DNA from: Mesostigma viride
Taxonomy: Eukaryota > Streptophyta > Mesostigmatophyceae > Mesostigmatales > Mesostigmataceae
Direction of reading: 5' to 3'
Length of the DNA: 46,410 bases
Assembly: GCA_009746045.1 (NCBI GenBank)
Contig: RPFO01002313.1
Coordinates: forward strand, 1 to 46,410
The notes beneath the pieces are model-generated. The model worked only from the letters and a program-made list of their open reading frames with translations, was not told the origin of the DNA and did not search any database. A program made the position numbers and the translations under genes. Shown piece after piece: positions 1 to 9,922 of the stretch (positions are counted from its first letter, which is position 1; every line of letters starts with the position of its first letter).

Positions 1-97
1 ATTCTCCAAAGACATGCCGGATGTATACTTCTGAAGAAGATAATATTTTTGTTTCGAGGCGTTTGACCGCCGCACAAAATCTTACCGCTTGGTATAC

Positions 98-540
98 ATG
101 CCTGCAACCAGGTCAGCCACCACAACCCGGTCGGGACGCGCAGTCAAACGCCCAGAGAAGTACGCCCCGTGTGAGATGCCCGAGGACGATTACTCGGAGG
201 AGGAGGGGGGGGGGACGCCATGGACAGCGAACAGGAGGAGACAGAGGAGGACGGCTCGTACGAAAGCAGTTTCATAGACGACGAGGAGGAGGACACGGAC
301 GCCCCCATGTGTGAGGAGGAGGAGGAGGAGGAGGAGGCCACGGACGAGGAGGAGTTGGATGACACCGAGGAGGAGGAGGAGGAGGAGGAGGAGGAGTTGG
401 ATGACACCGAGGAGGAGGACGACTCGGGTGAATCACCCTTCGAGCCCAGTGACGACGAGGACGATCACAACACCATCGCCGGCGCGCGGGAGGAGGCCAC
501 CTACGATTCGGACGCGCCCATCAACTGTCGGGGTGACTGA
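98..540 (+). CDS. Acidic protein with RSGRxVKRPE N-terminal motif (frameshifted)
   Basis: The ATG at 98 opens a frame whose first 35 residues include TRSGRAVKRPEKYAPCE. This resembles the TRSGRxVKxPxRY tag at the start of many giant-virus proteins. The frame is lost in a run of ten G around 206-215, and the neighbouring frame continues as an extremely acidic chain of Glu/Asp stretches ending at 540. I infer one gene of about 147 codons with one indel in the G run. No catalytic domain is visible; such tails are usual in histone- or DNA-interacting proteins, but that is inference. A TATAC lies directly before the ATG. The 3' end overlaps the end of the convergent minus-strand gene by 20 bases. 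Confidence 0.6.
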
Positions 541-1855
541 TGTTGGGGATATAGTACGGGTTCTTCATGAGCGCCGAGTATGCGGCCACGTTCGAGCTGT
601 CGCCGACGCCCATCTGCACGCTGCTGACCCCGACGCGGCCGGGGCGCTCCATCCTGTCTCCCCGGTTCTTTTCCTGCGCGGTGTAGTTAGAAACATCTTC
701 CACGCTTCTGCCCACCGCCCCCAGTTCCGCATCCCCGATCTTGGGGAAGCGCGCCACCTGCTGCGTGTTTTCCATGACCTCCATGCTCTCTGGCAACTCG
801 GAGTTGGCATCGCGCCATTCGAACACCTTGTTGACTTGGACGCGCGTGTGCTTGTCCCCCTGAAGGACTGGTACGGGTTGGAGAACTCGGCGTTCGACAC
901 CCTGGATTCGTAGGTCTTTGGATTCAGCGGCTCCCTCACGTCGCCGACCCGCTCGCCCAACTGGAGAGCCTGCACTCCAAAGTCGCCCACCGGAGCCGGG
1001 TGGCTCTCCAGCGCGTCGAGTGTGGCGTACCTCTTCGGGTCTCCCCGGTTGTGGTCGGACGAGCCCCAGCGCGAGGCCTCGACGCCGTTGTACGCGTCAG
1101 ACACCTGGGTGGGGTTCGATGTCGTGGCGGCACGCTCGGGGAGGACGGTGGCGTGGTACATGTCACTCATCCGCGCCCCCGCCGGATGGAAGTCCGCCAG
1201 CGGTGGGCGGTGTTCCATCCCCGCGCGTAGTGCCACCCCCCGTTCCCCATGCTCGTGGTGGGCAGACTCCTCTGCTCCAGATGCGCCACCTGGGGGTTGG
1301 GGTGGTTGACTCGCAGCCGCGGCTCGGTATATTGAAATTTCTGTTCAGCGTCTCAGGCCCCGTGCGGGGGTCCCTCTCCCTGGCCACGTTGAACTCCCAG
1401 GTTTTTTGGATAGGAAACGCCCTGTCTGGCATCACGCTGCCCTGGAAATCGGCGAGCTCCACAGGCTGTCTCTCGTTGGACACGTCGACACCCGGTATCC
1501 CCGTGGCGGCGGCGCTGGCTGGCGGGGCGCTGTACATTGATGGCCGGGGGAACCCGCCAGGAGCGAACATCACGCCGCCCTCGTGCCCCTCTGGCGGCTG
1601 TACGTGCATGTCAACTCCCGACACGCTGCGTTCGAACCCTATCGCCTGGTTGGGCGCCGTGGAGTACGCCGAATCGCCAGGGCCGTACCCTCCTCTCGCC
1701 GTGTAATTAGGCACCATAGGAAACCCCAGCGAGTTGGGGTGGGACAGCAAGTATTGGGGCGGCGGCGGTATGTCGTCCAGTTCCAACGCCGAGAATGGCT
1801 GGCGGCTGACTGGCGGGGGGCGCAACAAGTATCCGGCTACTGCCACCGCTGACAT
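521..1855 (-). CDS. Uncharacterised virion-like protein, broken by several frameshifts
   Basis: Reading leftward from the ATG at 1855, protein-like sequence rich in Pro, Gly, Ser and Tyr runs to about 1330. It changes frame near 1320, again near 1230, and once more near 860-830, and ends at the stop at 521. All segments have the same composition, with short NPxxxF/YESRVSNAEF-like stretches, as in intrinsically disordered structural proteins. Breaks lie at or next to G/C runs. I infer one gene of about 440 codons. There is no recognisable domain and no membrane segment. The stop lies inside the end of the convergent acidic-protein gene. Confidence 0.5.
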
Positions 1856-1912
1856 ATAAGAAACATGCTGGCTGTGTTGTCATTAAATCACTGATATATA
1901 TTTTCAACATGA

Positions 1913-2249
1913 CTACACCGAATACCCGTCAATCAAACCAGGAGGGATGTCCGTTAACATGGGGGTGAGTCCGTCCACATACCGGTCCCCCCTCTTCATT
2001 TGATCCCAATACATGTTAGCGTAGGGGGCCATCACGCGGTCGTCGATCAGCAGCGACCGGTTCTGGTTGATAGCGGCGGACCCCCCCTGACTCGCATGGA
2101 ATCGAGGGAAGGCTCGATGCGGCCACCGAGCGACAGTACTGCGGCATGGCGTTGACTGGGTAATTGACGGTGAAGTCCAGTGACGGGTCCCACAGACGGC
2201 CCGCGTCCTCGCTGGTGGCGTTGTTAGCAAAAATGATGCTGGAAGACAT
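1913..2249 (-). CDS. Small hypothetical protein, one frameshift
   Basis: The ATG at 2249 starts MSSSIIFANNATSEDAGRLW, and the frame is good to about position 2110. The adjacent frame then carries the rest, including the segment around LLIDDRVMAPYANMYWDQ, to the stop at 1913. The joined length is about 112 residues. It has no transmembrane segment or known motif. It sits in a run of minus-strand small genes (1.9-3.0 kb) and may be a minor structural protein, which is inference from context only. A short AT-rich gap separates it from the next upstream gene. Confidence 0.5.
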
Positions 2250-2272
2250 GGATTGATTATTATAACCATATA

Positions 2273-2530
2273 TTAGAAATTGTCGTAACCGACTTGCACG
2301 TGCTCTTGCCCTGTCCTGCGAATCTGCACCTCGCGAGAGTGCGCCGTCTCGAGCGTCTTCCTTTCCATGCTGCCAAACTCCGCCGGCGGTGCATCAGGTG
2401 TCAGCGCCTCGCCGCACTCGCGACACACGCCCCATCGGCTCTTGGTAAGGCAGGAGATATAGAACAGGGCGACGGACGCGGAGACCAGAACAAACGCGGA
2501 TGTCGTCATTGTATCAGTAGTAGGTTTCAT
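2273..2530 (-). CDS. Small single-pass membrane protein with CxxC
   Basis: The gene encodes 85 residues from the ATG at 2530. Residues about 9-28 are hydrophobic and Val/Ala/Leu rich, so there is one N-terminal membrane segment or signal anchor. A CREC-type Cys pair follows at about residues 36-39, then a charged tail. Small membrane proteins like this are common in giant virions, but no family is recognised. The start overlaps the end of the upstream gene on the same strand by 17 bases, which suggests compact co-oriented packing. Confidence 0.6.
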   Translation of the reverse strand: MKPTTDTMTTSAFVLVSASVALFYISCLTKSRWGVCRECGEALTPDAPPAEFGSMERKTLETAHSREVQIRRTGQEHVQVGYDNF

Positions 2531-3002
2531 TTTTTTGGCAAGTGAGCGCTGCAGAACTCGTCCCTCGCGTGGGGGCGACGTTGTTCATCACAAAGTTGTA
2601 AAAAGCCTTCTCGGTTTTGGGCATGCCCTCTCTCTCCAACGGCCTGCTGTCTGTCACTATATCGTGGGGCAAGTCGTGCACGTTGGAGCAGACGAGCACG
2701 TCGTTCACCCCGTCCGCCTTCAAATGGGGGTCGGCGTTGTACCAAGACGCGTCCTTGGACACGATCACCACCCTGTCGCCGGGTCTCACGTCCCCCGACT
2801 GCACCCTCTTCCCCAAGTCGTATTGGAATAGCGAGTCGGCGGCCTCGCGTGACAGCGACGGCGACCGCATAAGCACGCCGAGGGGGATCGGCCCATTGTA
2901 GCCCCTGCCGCAGTACGCGACAATGCGGCAGGCGAACGGGTTAATCCGCGCGGCCTCTTTGGAGCACTGGTCCAAGTCGACAAACACGAGTGTCCTGGTC
3001 AT
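2514..3002 (-). CDS. PIN/NYN-like domain protein (tentative)
   Basis: This is an uninterrupted 162-residue protein from the ATG at 3002. The N-terminus LVFVDLDQCSKEA puts an acidic pair at the end of a first beta strand. A later strand, DRVVIVSKDASW, places a second acidic residue after a hydrophobic strand. That layout is typical of PIN/NYN-like nucleases, which use clustered Asp residues to cut RNA. The fold call rests on pattern only; an unrelated Rossmann-like protein is possible. The start context is good, and the frame is clean unlike its neighbours. Confidence 0.4.
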   Translation of the reverse strand: MTRTLVFVDLDQCSKEAARINPFACRIVAYCGRGYNGPIPLGVLMRSPSLSREAADSLFQYDLGKRVQSGDVRPGDRVVIVSKDASWYNADPHLKADGVNDVLVCSNVHDLPHDIVTDSRPLEREGMPKTEKAFYNFVMNNVAPTRGTSSAALTCQKNETYY

Positions 3003-3074
3003 GGCGGCGCGGTTATATTGACAAAAAGAAAAACTGCTATACTGTTTAAGCACCCATCGACGCACCATCGCGCG

Positions 3075-3242
3075 ATGAAACAGTGTTCCTATTGCCTGAA
3101 GTTCCATCACCCGGACACATCGGGGGTGCACTCCCGTGACAGCTGGTTCTGCTCCTTCCCCTGTCTGTACTCCTTCAAGCACGGAGCGGCCGTGTACCAG
3201 AAGAAGCCGGTTAACACTTCTTCTTCGGTTCCGTCTTCTTAG
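3075..3242 (+). CDS. Small zinc-binding protein (C2C2)
   Basis: The gene encodes 55 residues from the ATG at 3075. Cys pairs CSYC near the N-terminus and CSFPC about 25 residues later form a likely single zinc site, of the CxxC...FCSxxC kind seen in short viral zinc-ribbon proteins. The promoter-like ATTATA/TATAC stretch upstream (3012-3050) and the ATCGCGCGATG start context match other genes here. The 3' end overlaps the convergent GGL gene by about 32 bases. The function is unknown; transcription factor-like or structural roles are both possible. Confidence 0.55.
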   Translation: MKQCSYCLKFHHPDTSGVHSRDSWFCSFPCLYSFKHGAAVYQKKPVNTSSSVPSS

Positions 3243-3817
3243 CCTTCTTGGTCTTCTTAGCCTTCCTCTTCTTGACCGCTCTCGGCTTACAGCCCGCGGC
3301 CGGGTCCTTTTTCGGTTTGATGTACTGCACGCACGGTTTGTCGTCGTTCTTCTTCTTGAGCTCTTTATAATCTCGTTCTTCTCCTTCCTCTTGGCCTTCT
3401 TCTCCTTATCTGACCGGGGCACAAGAGAGCTCGCAGGCTGCTTTTTCACCAATGCCCCCACACTTTCTGCTTCTTTTAGCCAACGTCAAACCGCTGTCGA
3501 ACTTCATCTTTGGCATCAAGGCCTCCGTCTCCTTGCGCGCTCGCTCCATCGCGTCCTGGAGACTGAACATGCGCTCACATTTTAGACAGTCGTCGTAATG
3601 AGTCTCCATCTCGTGCTGGCGATAGATGGAGCCGACGAGTTTCGTCCAGGACTTCACGTTCTCTTCATGGGCTTCTCCGTTCTTCTGTCGCACCTTGGCA
3701 ACGATGTCTCCTCCGCGTTTTCTCCAGGTCTGTCTTAACGAGCCCCCCGACCGTCTGGTCCGCGCTCCCGTTGAACACCTGGCGTCGACTTCCAATGACC
3801 GGTTCCTTGACTGGCAT
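3211..3817 (-). CDS. GGL-type basic DNA-binding-like protein, frameshifted
   Basis: From the ATG at 3817 the frame gives MPVKEPV and then GGLVKTDLEK. It shifts within an AAAACGCGG stretch near 3710 to give DIVAKVRQKNGEAHEENVKS, shifts again near 3455 in a run of five C, and near 3350. It ends in a Lys-rich tail (repeated AKKTKK) at 3211. The GGLxKxDL...IVxK...W layout matches a family seen in many giant viruses and matches the intact gene at 33798-34097, so the two are paralogs. A CxxC pair (CLKC) lies mid-protein. The likely role is binding of packaged DNA, which is inference. Confidence 0.6.
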
Positions 3818-3848
3818 CTCGGCTTATACCCACTGAGCACATAATATT

Positions 3849-6800
3849 TTAAACGTACTCGATATATATGGAAGGCAGGACGGGGGGTCTGTAGGATGTA
3901 TTGAGAAGGCGCCCAGCACGTTTGCCGTATTCCTTCACCGTATACGTATCGTGTAATACAGAATCGAGCTTGTCCTTGACCACTCTCTTGTGTCGCATCA
4001 ATACATCATGCACAACATGCTTGTCTTCCCGGCCCAACAAGTGATCCACGTCCATGTCCTGCTGGATGGCCCTGTCTCTCAATATCTGGGCAGTGTACTC
4101 CTCCGCGCGGCCAATGGCCCTCCCGGCCTTCTCGACGTCCACCTTTAGAATGGCTTCTTCTCGAACCTCGGCCGCCGCCTTCTGGATATCCTCCGGGGGG
4201 GTGATGTGTTTTATCATCACGGGCAGCGGCTTGACGACGCCGTCCACCTTCACATGGAACCAGGGGTCGTTGACCCTCCCAGCCTGCCAGTCCACGCGGA
4301 CGTTGGAGTTGGGCTGAGGGACCTTCACGATCACGCCGCGTTTCTGTTCGCCTTTGTGCACAAAGTCCACGGTCTTCCCCATCCACCCCTGGCAGTCGGA
4401 CGGGCGCGGCACGCGGCACCTGGTCTTGGGGGGGGTTCTCTTGCCGGGAGAGGCGCTGACGGGTCGCTCTTACGATGTTGACGCTGCGTGTCTTGTACTG
4501 CTCGTCTCCTTCCATGCTGCCGGGACACACGTGGTCGCGCAAACCCAACTCGAGCGCGCGCCCTTTGCGGGGCTGTACCTCGCCGTCGTCCTCGGTGTAC
4601 TTTCCGTCGACGAACCGCCCCATGCACTTCAACTTGCGAACGGGGGCGCCCGTATCCGTGACAGGGGCGGGTTGGGGGTCTATCTTGCGCGGCACGACGT
4701 CCTTTTGAATGCTCCTGTACCCAGAGCACAGCATGTAGTTCTTGATGGCGTGCGGCCTGATGAGGGCGTGGAAGGCGTTAATCACGGCGATAGACAGGTT
4801 TAGTCGCGTCCTCGTGTGTTGGAACGCCTCCTTGCGAATATAGTGCTTCCCCGTGTTGAAGGCCTGTTCGATCGGGTTGTACTCGGGGCTGTACGGCGGC
4901 GTGAAAATAAGTGCCGGCCTCCGCCCATCCTCTCGCATCGACAACCGCGTGGGTGGCTCCAGCACGCCATCGCCGCCTCCTCTCTTTCGCAGCAGCTGGG
5001 CCAGCGGCGACAGCTCGGAGATGGGGAACACGGCCAGCTGGGGCGGCAGTTTGTTGTTGAGAGCGATGTCGCGGTTGGACGCGGGGTCGTGGTAACTCGC
5101 CCCGTCCAGCAACACGGTCTTCCCCTTTACGAAACTGTCCGGCAGCGACCTAATGAAGGAGCGGAAGAGCGACTTGGACACCGTGACCGGAGCGGCGCCC
5201 ACGTTCAGTTCGCGCATCTGGGAAACGCGCAAGTTGATGGTGGAGATCTCCCTGTGGCGCACGCCGTCCGCCGACGCCTTGGGCTGCCGTATCTTTGCGG
5301 GAGCTCTGGCCGGCAGCAGGTTGTTTATGTGGGTCTCGAACTTGGTCGGGAACATGTCGCCGTTGAAGTACTTGTCCTCCTCCTCGTTTCCTTCCGCCTC
5401 CTCTTCCGCGTCCTCGTCCACCTCGTCCCCGTCCGCCGCGGGAGGCGCAGGGGGGGCAGGCGGCCCGTCTGGGTTCGCCCGCGCCCTGTACTTGTAGCCG
5501 CCGCCGCCCTCGACCAAGGACGGGAGCCGTTCGTGGATGCGAGTGAAGAAGGCGTCCTTCTCCCCCCTGAACACGTGCACGATCTTCCAAATGTGGACGG
5601 CCATCTCCACCCTGCTCAGGTTCTGCTTCTTCGTGTATCGCTGGAGGGACAGGTTCATCGAATGGAATAACGCCTTTGCCAGGTCCATGTCCGCAACCTT
5701 CTTGCTGTTGTGCAGGTCCGCGTACCACTTGCTGTACAGGGGGCTTATCGGGTTCGCCAACGCCGTGTGCAGCTTCGATCGACGGTCGCGGTGGGGCTGG
5801 GACAGCGGGTAAAAGAGAGATAAGTATATCGTCTCGAACGAGGACGTTTTAAAAGTGTTGTACACCAGCGTCATGGTGGCCTGTATCCCGTCCTCAAAGT
5901 CCTCCTCGTGATCGTACCTGCCCCTCGTGTCGTCGTACGCCAGCGCCACGCTGCCCTGTGCGGCGCTCTTCGTCCGTTCCAGCATGCCCGTTATCGTGAT
6001 GTCACTCCTCCCCTTGTGCATCCAGCCGGACAGCACCGGCGGCTCTTCGCCGTACACCCGATTAGACACCCTGTAGTTGTGCTGGGAAATGTACGCCTGG
6101 CTGACATAGTCGTAGGCCGCCAGCCGCAGCACGAATTCCACTCGCTCCTCGTTGTCGTCCGTGAACGTCACGTGTTCGGCTATCAGTTTGTCCGGCAACG
6201 CCAGCCAGTAGTTCTCGCGCATGAACGTGCAGTTGATGGCCCTTTGTATGTCCCTGTATCCGTGTTGACCGTCCGCGTCCGGGGGCAGCCGGGTCCAGAA
6301 CTTGTCTGGCATCTGGGCGCAGTTAGCAAAGCCCCTCGTCTCGTCGTAGGGGAACTTCTTGACGAACCAATCGTAGAAGAAGGTGCCGTCCTTGGACATG
6401 TCGCCGAGGACCTGCTTGAGCTTGAACAGACGTATCCTGTCCTCCGCCCCCTCCTCCTGCCTGCATATGTCACCCACTATTTGCACGATGCCGTCCCACC
6501 AGATCCCCTGGCGAAGAGTCTCGGCCACCGCCTCGTGACGCTGGTTCAAGCACGGGGTGTGGTTCACTATCCTGGAAGGCAGCGGGGGGAATATGCGCAG
6601 GAAGAACGCCGGCGTCTTCTTCTCGTCATCGGGCCACTTCATCGCCGCCCACACGATCGTGCGCGTGTCGCTCTGTTCGCGCCGTCGCAGTTGAGGTATC
6701 TCGCCCTTCTTGGCCCACGCCCTGGACGGCGCCATGTTCATCGTGACGCTGAACTCGTCGATGAAGACGCAATCCTCTGCAAACAGCGTTTTCTGCAACT

Positions 6801-7443
6801 CCAGTAGGTCGTTGGACTTCTCCTTTACGTACCGCAAGTCCTTCTCGATGTAGTCGTACGCTACCTTCTTGTATGTCAACTCGTGTTCCTTGCGAGCCCT
6901 CTGCACGTCGGCAGCCGTGAGTGTGGCACCGCGCAAGAGGCCGTTCGCCTTTGCGAACATTGCACGAGTCTCTTTCGGCACCCGTGCGAGGATGGCGCCC
7001 TCCTCGTCGGCGCCCTTGTTGATGAAGTACACCAGGTCGTCGGCGGACATGTAAGACACGGCGGAAGTCTGGAGCGAGGAAATGAGTTTGGAAAGGTCCT
7101 TCCACCCCTGATCTCCAAAACGGGCCACGTGGTTCGGAACCGCGTCCCTTATCCTGGCGGCGTTCACCATCCTGCCGTTGCTCATCACCTTGTCCCACGC
7201 CCTTCGCACCATCGGGCGCAGGGCGGACCTCTTCACATCATCTTCCCTGCTGTAATCGAGCCCCAATGCCTTGTCGTGTTTCCATAATGCATGATATCTT
7301 ATCGCTGTCTTCTTGTCGATTCCGTAATGGTCGGCGATGGTCTGAATAGTCGCGTCACCGCGGTTGCTCACGTCCATGGCCACCCTATGTCTAAAGTGCA
7401 AGCTGTGAGCCTTTCCCGAGGTTATGGCGCGCTGCGTATCCAT
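3849..7443 (-). CDS. Giant DDE (Tc1/mariner/IS630-like) transposase-related protein
   Basis: From the ATG at 7443 one frame runs more than 1,000 codons. A single shift in the run of G at about 4428-4436 leads to a further 187 codons ending at 3849, giving about 1,200 residues. Residues 30-55 look like a helix-turn-helix (IADHYGIDKKTAIRYH). The catalytic triad of the Tc1/mariner class is visible: D229 in FIDEF, D780 in LLDGASYHD, and E859 in TPPYSPEYNPIEQAF. The D-D spacing is about 550 residues, against roughly 90-100 in the family, and the D-E spacing is 79, against 34-40. The insert includes a Pro-rich and a Glu/Asp-rich linker near residues 650-700. No terminal inverted repeats were seen next to the gene, so it looks like a resident viral gene rather than a mobile copy. 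It may be a domesticated recombinase or integrase. Confidence 0.75.
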
Positions 7444-7476
7444 TCGTACAATTTATTGCCGAAAATAATATGTTTA

Positions 7477-7911
7477 TCAATACGAGCGCCGTTCCAGGTC
7501 GTCCGTCACCGGCATGTTGGTCATGCGCGTTGTGTCGGCGACGCTCCAGGGCTCCACAATGCTCTTAAAGGTGTCGCGTGGGATGGACGGCGAGGGCCGC
7601 TGCAGGGACCCAGGAGGGACACCCGGTCGGTAGTTTGCCACGTTGTCCTTATTCTTGTCTGCCTCGCGCTTCTGCCTGCCTACCATGAGTCGCTTGTCCA
7701 CCATGTACGCCACCGTCGCCAGGACGGAAACCAAGAAACCAGAGAAGGCGCCTCGAAACGAGTTGGTGAGGATGCCTCCGAGCACGGCGCAGTATATTCC
7801 GAACCGCCTCGCCGAAAGGAACCTCTCCCTGGAGGGGATCCCCTGCGCCAACGGCCAGAATGACAGGTAGTCGTCGGACAAACCCTCGAAGTAGGTGTCG
7901 ACAAAACCCAT
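7477..7911 (-). CDS. Membrane protein with two hydrophobic segments
   Basis: The gene encodes 144 residues from the ATG at 7911. Residues about 36-70 are two adjacent hydrophobic stretches (FGIYCAVLGGILTN and FSGFLVSVLATVAYMV), so a hairpin membrane anchor is likely. A charged region and a Pro-rich C-terminus with a short TRMTNMPVTD motif follow. The layout resembles a giant-virus membrane protein family of about 140 residues (DUF5762-like), but this is from memory of the pattern and not certain. It lies between the transposase-like gene and another conserved viral gene, all on the minus strand. Confidence 0.55.
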   Translation of the reverse strand: MGFVDTYFEGLSDDYLSFWPLAQGIPSRERFLSARRFGIYCAVLGGILTNSFRGAFSGFLVSVLATVAYMVDKRLMVGRQKREADKNKDNVANYRPGVPPGSLQRPSPSIPRDTFKSIVEPWSVADTTRMTNMPVTDDLERRSY

Positions 7912-7934
7912 CCGCGTTTCTACAGTTAGCTACG

Positions 7935-8444
7935 TTAATTTTCAAGCTGAGGTAGGCCCGCGTCTCCCCCGTCGCCCATCTGCTCCATCATGTGCTGTAT
8001 GAGGCCCCTGCACGCCGCCTCGGGGTCCTGCTGCCCCTCCACCACACTGTTGGCGAAGGACTGCGCCATGGCCTCCGCCTGCTGCATGATCTCGGGGGGG
8101 ATCTCCTGGATGCCGATGCCGATGATGGCCAGAGTCTGCAGGTACTGCCAGATGGCCTCCTGGGTGCCGGCGGGGGACTTTTGCCACTTGGTCTGGAAAT
8201 TGACGTCCCGCAAGTACGGCACGTCGCCGAACGCCTCAAACACCGACTCGTCCTTGGACATGATCGCCTGCATGTGAGGCCCGATAGCCTCCATGTACTT
8301 CTGCAACGGCAGCCGGGCGTTCGACTTGCACGCCAGCTCGAACGCCGTCAGGATGCCCGGGATGGTCCGCTCTTCCGGGTACGCCATCTCGAGCTCGCTC
8401 AGGAAGGACTTCATCATGCTGTTGAAAGCCTGCACCGCCGACAT
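7935..8444 (-). CDS. Conserved giant-virus protein of unknown function (helical)
   Basis: The start is the ATG at 8444 (MSAVQAFNSMMKSFLSEL); a longer reading from 8471 would need a non-ATG start. The 169-residue protein is mostly helical. It has a central KDESVFEAF segment and an AIWQYLQTLAIIGIGI segment, which resemble a family found in several giant-virus lineages near structural genes. There are no membrane spans and no catalytic motif. A TATATAGG box sits 8 bases before the start. The function is unknown; a virion or assembly role is a guess. Confidence 0.6.
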   Translation of the reverse strand: MSAVQAFNSMMKSFLSELEMAYPEERTIPGILTAFELACKSNARLPLQKYMEAIGPHMQAIMSKDESVFEAFGDVPYLRDVNFQTKWQKSPAGTQEAIWQYLQTLAIIGIGIQEIPPEIMQQAEAMAQSFANSVVEGQQDPEAACRGLIQHMMEQMGDGGDAGLPQLEN

Positions 8445-8450
8445 CGCGCA

Positions 8451-8458
8451 CCTATATA
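8451..8458 (-). promoter_or_regulatory. TATATAGG box for the 8444 gene
   Basis: On the minus strand TATATAGG lies 6 bases before the ATG at 8444 (TATATAGGTGCGCGATG). It is one of several very short-leader TATA boxes in the window. Confidence 0.45.
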
Positions 8459-8524
8459 CACTACAGCGCAAATTATTAGGCGCGCGTAGACGAAAAAAAT
8501 ATATGCCAACAAGGTATACGCAAA

Positions 8525-8725
8525 ATGGTGCTCTCGCGGTCCCCGTTGACTCAGGATATCATCAAGGCCATGGTCGTCATGCTCGCTCTGGCGCTCGCCG
8601 ACGCGCACGAAAACAATACCGGGTACGCGGCCGGGCTCAAGGACAAGAGCATGTGGATGCGGATCGCCTTCGTCTCCGGATCTCTCGCCGCCTTCTGGTT
8701 GGTCTTTCAGCCGCGACTAGGCTAA
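8525..8725 (+). CDS. Small two-span membrane protein
   Basis: The gene encodes 66 residues from the ATG at 8525. There are two hydrophobic stretches, about residues 11-28 (AMVVMLALALADA) and 45-62 (IAFVSGSLAAFWLVFQ), split by a charged loop. An AT-rich stretch with ATATAT and TATAC lies 5-30 bases upstream. It is divergent from the 8444 gene, so the 80-base gap probably holds both promoters. No family is recognised. Confidence 0.55.
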   Translation: MVLSRSPLTQDIIKAMVVMLALALADAHENNTGYAAGLKDKSMWMRIAFVSGSLAAFWLVFQPRLG

Positions 8726-8792
8726 CGGCAGCGCACGCACCGCGCTCAAAAAACGCAAAAATTCAAAACGTTCTGTATAGCGCGATCGAACG

Positions 8793-9427
8793 ATGGACGT
8801 CAAGGTCCGCATCAACGGAACGATGCACAAGTGGTCCTTCCCCTCCTCCATGGTGGGGACCGCCCAGTCCATGACCGGCGAGAGCGCAGAGGAGTGCAAG
8901 ACAATCCTCAAGACCGTTATCGTGCGTCTCGCCGGGCTGCTCGAATCGGGAGCCATGGAGGGCGCGGTCAGCGACGTGGAGGTCGTGTGCCTGATGCACA
9001 TCAGGAACCAGAAGGACCTGCCCGATGTCATGAAGAATGGCATCTCGCTCATCCTCGACGGCTGGAAGGCGGCCGAGGAGAGCATCAACGAGCAGGGGCG
9101 CAAGGGGCTCAGGATGCTGGAACGGATTATACCTGTGCTCATGACGTGCGAGAACAGGGAGGCCTTCGACAAGTTCTTCTCCAGCACGCTGTACCCCTGC
9201 ATGGAGGACGGGGAAATGAAAGCCATCGTCAAGTTCCTCAGGGTCATGTCCAACTGGACCAACTCGGGCGAGCCCCTCGTCAAGAAGGACAGCCACTACA
9301 TCGAGAAGTACTTGGAAGGGTGTACGCAAACCTGGTGACCCCCGTCCTGGCGGTCAAGAAACACACGGTGGTGTCAAAACGGCTAGACGCCGCCGCAGAC
9401 ACCATCGAGGAGTACATCGACACCTGA
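8793..9427 (+). CDS. Hypothetical helical protein, frameshift near its end
   Basis: From the ATG at 8793 the frame reads 181 codons and stops at 9338. A one-base shift at the GGG run near 9318 instead continues in protein-like sequence (VYANLVTPVLAVKK and on) to the stop at 9427, so the true product is probably about 211 residues. It is mainly helical, with no membrane span or known motif. A TATAG lies about 15 bases before the ATG. It sits between membrane-protein genes and the fibre locus. Confidence 0.5.
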
Positions 9428-9485
9428 GGCGGCGCGCTTTCGCACGCCCTATTCTCGGGACTGTCTATTGAGTACACACACCGAC

Positions 9486-9855
9486 ATGAGTGGAGGCGCG
9501 CCGCTCGGAAAGGCGTTCTCATTTTCCCCATCGCCGAGGAAGACAGCATGCCGCAACAACACGTGCAAGGACAGCAGGACGGGCGACCCCCCGCCGAGAT
9601 TGAGAGGGAGCCCATCAACATCCCGTCGCAATCGTTCCCACCGCCACCGAGCGGCATTGCCAGGAGGCCCGCGCAGCCCGACCAGGCCCAGCGGCTGGCG
9701 AGGCAGCAAACGCTGTTCGAGATGAAGATGCGCGAGATAGCCAAGGAGGAGTCGCGCAATAGCGGCATGATATTCTCACCGCCGGCGTCGTGATCGCCGG
9801 CATTCTTGCGTACACGTACATTTACAAGAAGCCGCCCGTCGCGCTTCCCGAGTGA
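9486..9855 (+). CDS. Pro-rich protein with C-terminal membrane anchor, frameshifted
   Basis: The ATG at 9486 starts MSGGAPLGKAF. The frame shifts near 9530 (a CCCC run) into a Pro/Gln/Arg-rich segment, and shifts again near 9768 into a clear membrane helix (GVVIAGILAYTYIY), a short basic stretch and the stop at 9855. It gives about 122 residues: a disordered N-part, a charged helix (FEMKMREIAKEE), then the tail anchor. The layout suggests a virion membrane protein. An AATAAA sits 25-30 bases after the stop. Confidence 0.45.
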
Positions 9856-9922
9856 CTCGGTGATTAAGCCCGTCTATTTTTAATAAAGTTTTTTCTCGCA
9901 CTATTGTACGCACCACAACACA

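Noticed and set aside
311-913. Arg-rich 200-codon plus-strand frame
   Set aside because: Out-of-frame reading of the GAG-rich acidic gene, running on through antisense of the 521-1855 gene.
5908-6807. Plus-strand 299-codon frame
   Set aside because: Antisense shadow of the DDE protein, which has clear motifs on the other strand.
3849-7443. Active transposon copy
   Set aside because: No terminal inverted repeats or TA duplication seen around the gene; flanking genes are tightly packed viral genes.
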